Assembly: GCF_025854375.1 (NCBI RefSeq)
Contig: NZ_CP107575.1
Location: forward strand, 868,001 to 932,000
Length of the DNA stretch: 64,000 bases
From: Glutamicibacter sp. JL.03c
GTDB taxonomy: Bacteria > Actinomycetota > Actinomycetes > Actinomycetales > Micrococcaceae
Direction of reading: 5' to 3'
Below are positions 63,268 to 64,000 of the stretch, piece after piece. The notes below the pieces were generated by a model. The model was given only the letters and a program-made list of their open reading frames with translations. It was not told the origin of the DNA and made no database searches. The translations under genes were made by a program, and so were the position numbers. Every line of letters begins with the position of its first letter. Positions within the stretch are counted from its first letter, which is position 1.

Positions 63268-64000
63268 TCAGCCGGTAACCAGTCCCTGCACCGCCGTGCG
63301 AATAGCTTCGATGACGTCATTGACGGTCTTTCGGTGCAGGTGCTCTGCCCGCAATAAAAGGTCGATTTGTCGACCGGAGTTTATGCCTTTAATCGGTCGT
63401 AAAGTCACCGATTCATCCAGGGTTCTCCGCGCCGTGAATCGAGGCAATATCCCCAGGCAATCGCCGGCTTCGACGAGCGCGCCAGCTGTTGCATAGTCGT
63501 TGACCCGGTGCTCGATTTGCGGAGCCTTGCCCGCCAGCGCGGCGATGGTTTCCAGGACATCGGCCGGCGAATATCCCGCGCGGGAAACAACCCAGCGTTC
63601 ATCGATGACCTGCTCGGGGGAGAGCTCATCGAAGTCGGCCAACCGGTGATCCTTGTGGATGGCGATATCCAATGGTTCGAAGGCCAGCGGGATCACCGTG
63701 ATGCGCTCTTCGGGCCACGGGGCTGTATGCGGCATGCGGTGGGCCAGGACCAAATCGTAGGTCGAGGTCAGTGCCGGGAAATCCTGCTGCGACACATCCT
63801 CATCGGAAAAATGCAGGGGCGGCAACTGGCCTTCGGGCAGGGCTAGCAGCGGCGCAAAAATGGTCTGCCCGATGGAATGGAAGCCGGCGATCTTGATGGG
63901 AACATTCTTGTCCTGCTCCACGGTGCGTATTCTTGCCGAGGCTTCGGCCAGTGTCGAGGCCACCGACGCTGCCGCGGAAGCCAGCAGCTTGCCCTCGGAA
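63268..64000 (-). CDS. LysR-family regulator, C-terminal part (cut by window end)
   Basis: About 244 residues covering the linker helix (EGKLLASAAASVASTLAEAS) and the two-lobed effector-binding domain (NVPIKIAGFHSIGQTIFAPL, AHRMPHTAPWPEERITVIPL, GALVEAGDCLGILPRFTARR). The N-terminal HTH lies beyond the window. The ligand and targets are unknown. Confidence 0.82.
   Translation of the reverse strand, partial: SEGKLLASAAASVASTLAEASARIRTVEQDKNVPIKIAGFHSIGQTIFAPLLALPEGQLPPLHFSDEDVSQQDFPALTSTYDLVLAHRMPHTAPWPEERITVIPLAFEPLDIAIHKDHRLADFDELSPEQVIDERWVVSRAGYSPADVLETIAALAGKAPQIEHRVNDYATAGALVEAGDCLGILPRFTARRTLDESVTLRPIKGINSGRQIDLLLRAEHLHRKTVNDVIEAIRTAVQGLVTG

Overview
The window is chromosomal DNA of a high-GC actinobacterium. 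The closest fit is the family Micrococcaceae (Arthrobacter/Glutamicibacter type); this is inferred from gene content and codon use, not from a marker gene. Supporting content: a biotin carboxylase-BCCP fusion with separate beta and epsilon carboxylase subunits, an LpdA-type quinone reductase without redox cysteines, an Rv1264-like adenylate cyclase, a maltokinase-cap protein, mycothiol-type DinB proteins, and PknB-type kinase/FHA/PP2C signalling.

Layout. 0-8 kb: the start of a purine nucleoside phosphorylase, LpdA, an MHS-type transporter, an NmrA-like oxidoreductase, the acyl-CoA carboxylase alpha subunit, a CGNR zinc-finger protein, a small Cys protein and Maf. 8-16.6 kb: a TetR-MMPL-maf operon whose MMPL protein has a very long coiled coil, a dicarboxylate symporter, a VOC protein and a DUF885 protein. 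16.8-33.5 kb: nine tightly coupled genes encoding a 2063-residue membrane-anchored Ig/FN3 protein, MoxR ATPase, DUF58 protein, transglutaminase-like membrane protein lacking the catalytic Cys, RDD-FHA protein, PP2C phosphatase, zinc-ribbon FHA protein, receptor Ser/Thr kinase and FHA-winged-helix protein. This is the best candidate for an undescribed system: a phospho-regulated envelope machine built around a giant surface protein. 33.5-40.2 kb: carboxylase epsilon and beta, a short-chain dehydrogenase, BirA, a PH-domain protein, adenylate cyclase and a second PP2C. 40.2-51.3 kb: housekeeping genes (ligA, an inositol monophosphatase, a PAP2-like protein, a lipoprotein class B PBP, gatCAB). 51.4-64 kb: an accessory region with decayed genes (HutD and GNAT pseudogenes), a GlxA regulator, isochorismatase-like hydrolase, DinB proteins, phosphotransferase, HAD hydrolase, a MarR/MFS/aldo-keto reductase group, a possible IS remnant, an acquired-looking DUF4143-type ATPase, a methyltransferase and a LysR regulator cut by the window end.

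How it fits together. The carboxylase genes accA (4.5 kb) and accD/accE (33.5-35.4 kb), with maf and birA, correspond to one neighbourhood in Mycobacterium tuberculosis (birA-accD5-accE5-maf-...-accA3). Here about 25 kb, including the kinase/giant-protein operon, lies between accE and maf. Both carboxylase promoter regions keep nearly the same 17-bp palindrome about 100 bp upstream of the start codon, which suggests one shared regulator. Several single genes appear to be transcribed as leaderless mRNAs, with a -10 hexamer ending 6-7 nt before the start codon. No rRNA, tRNA or CRISPR array was recognised.
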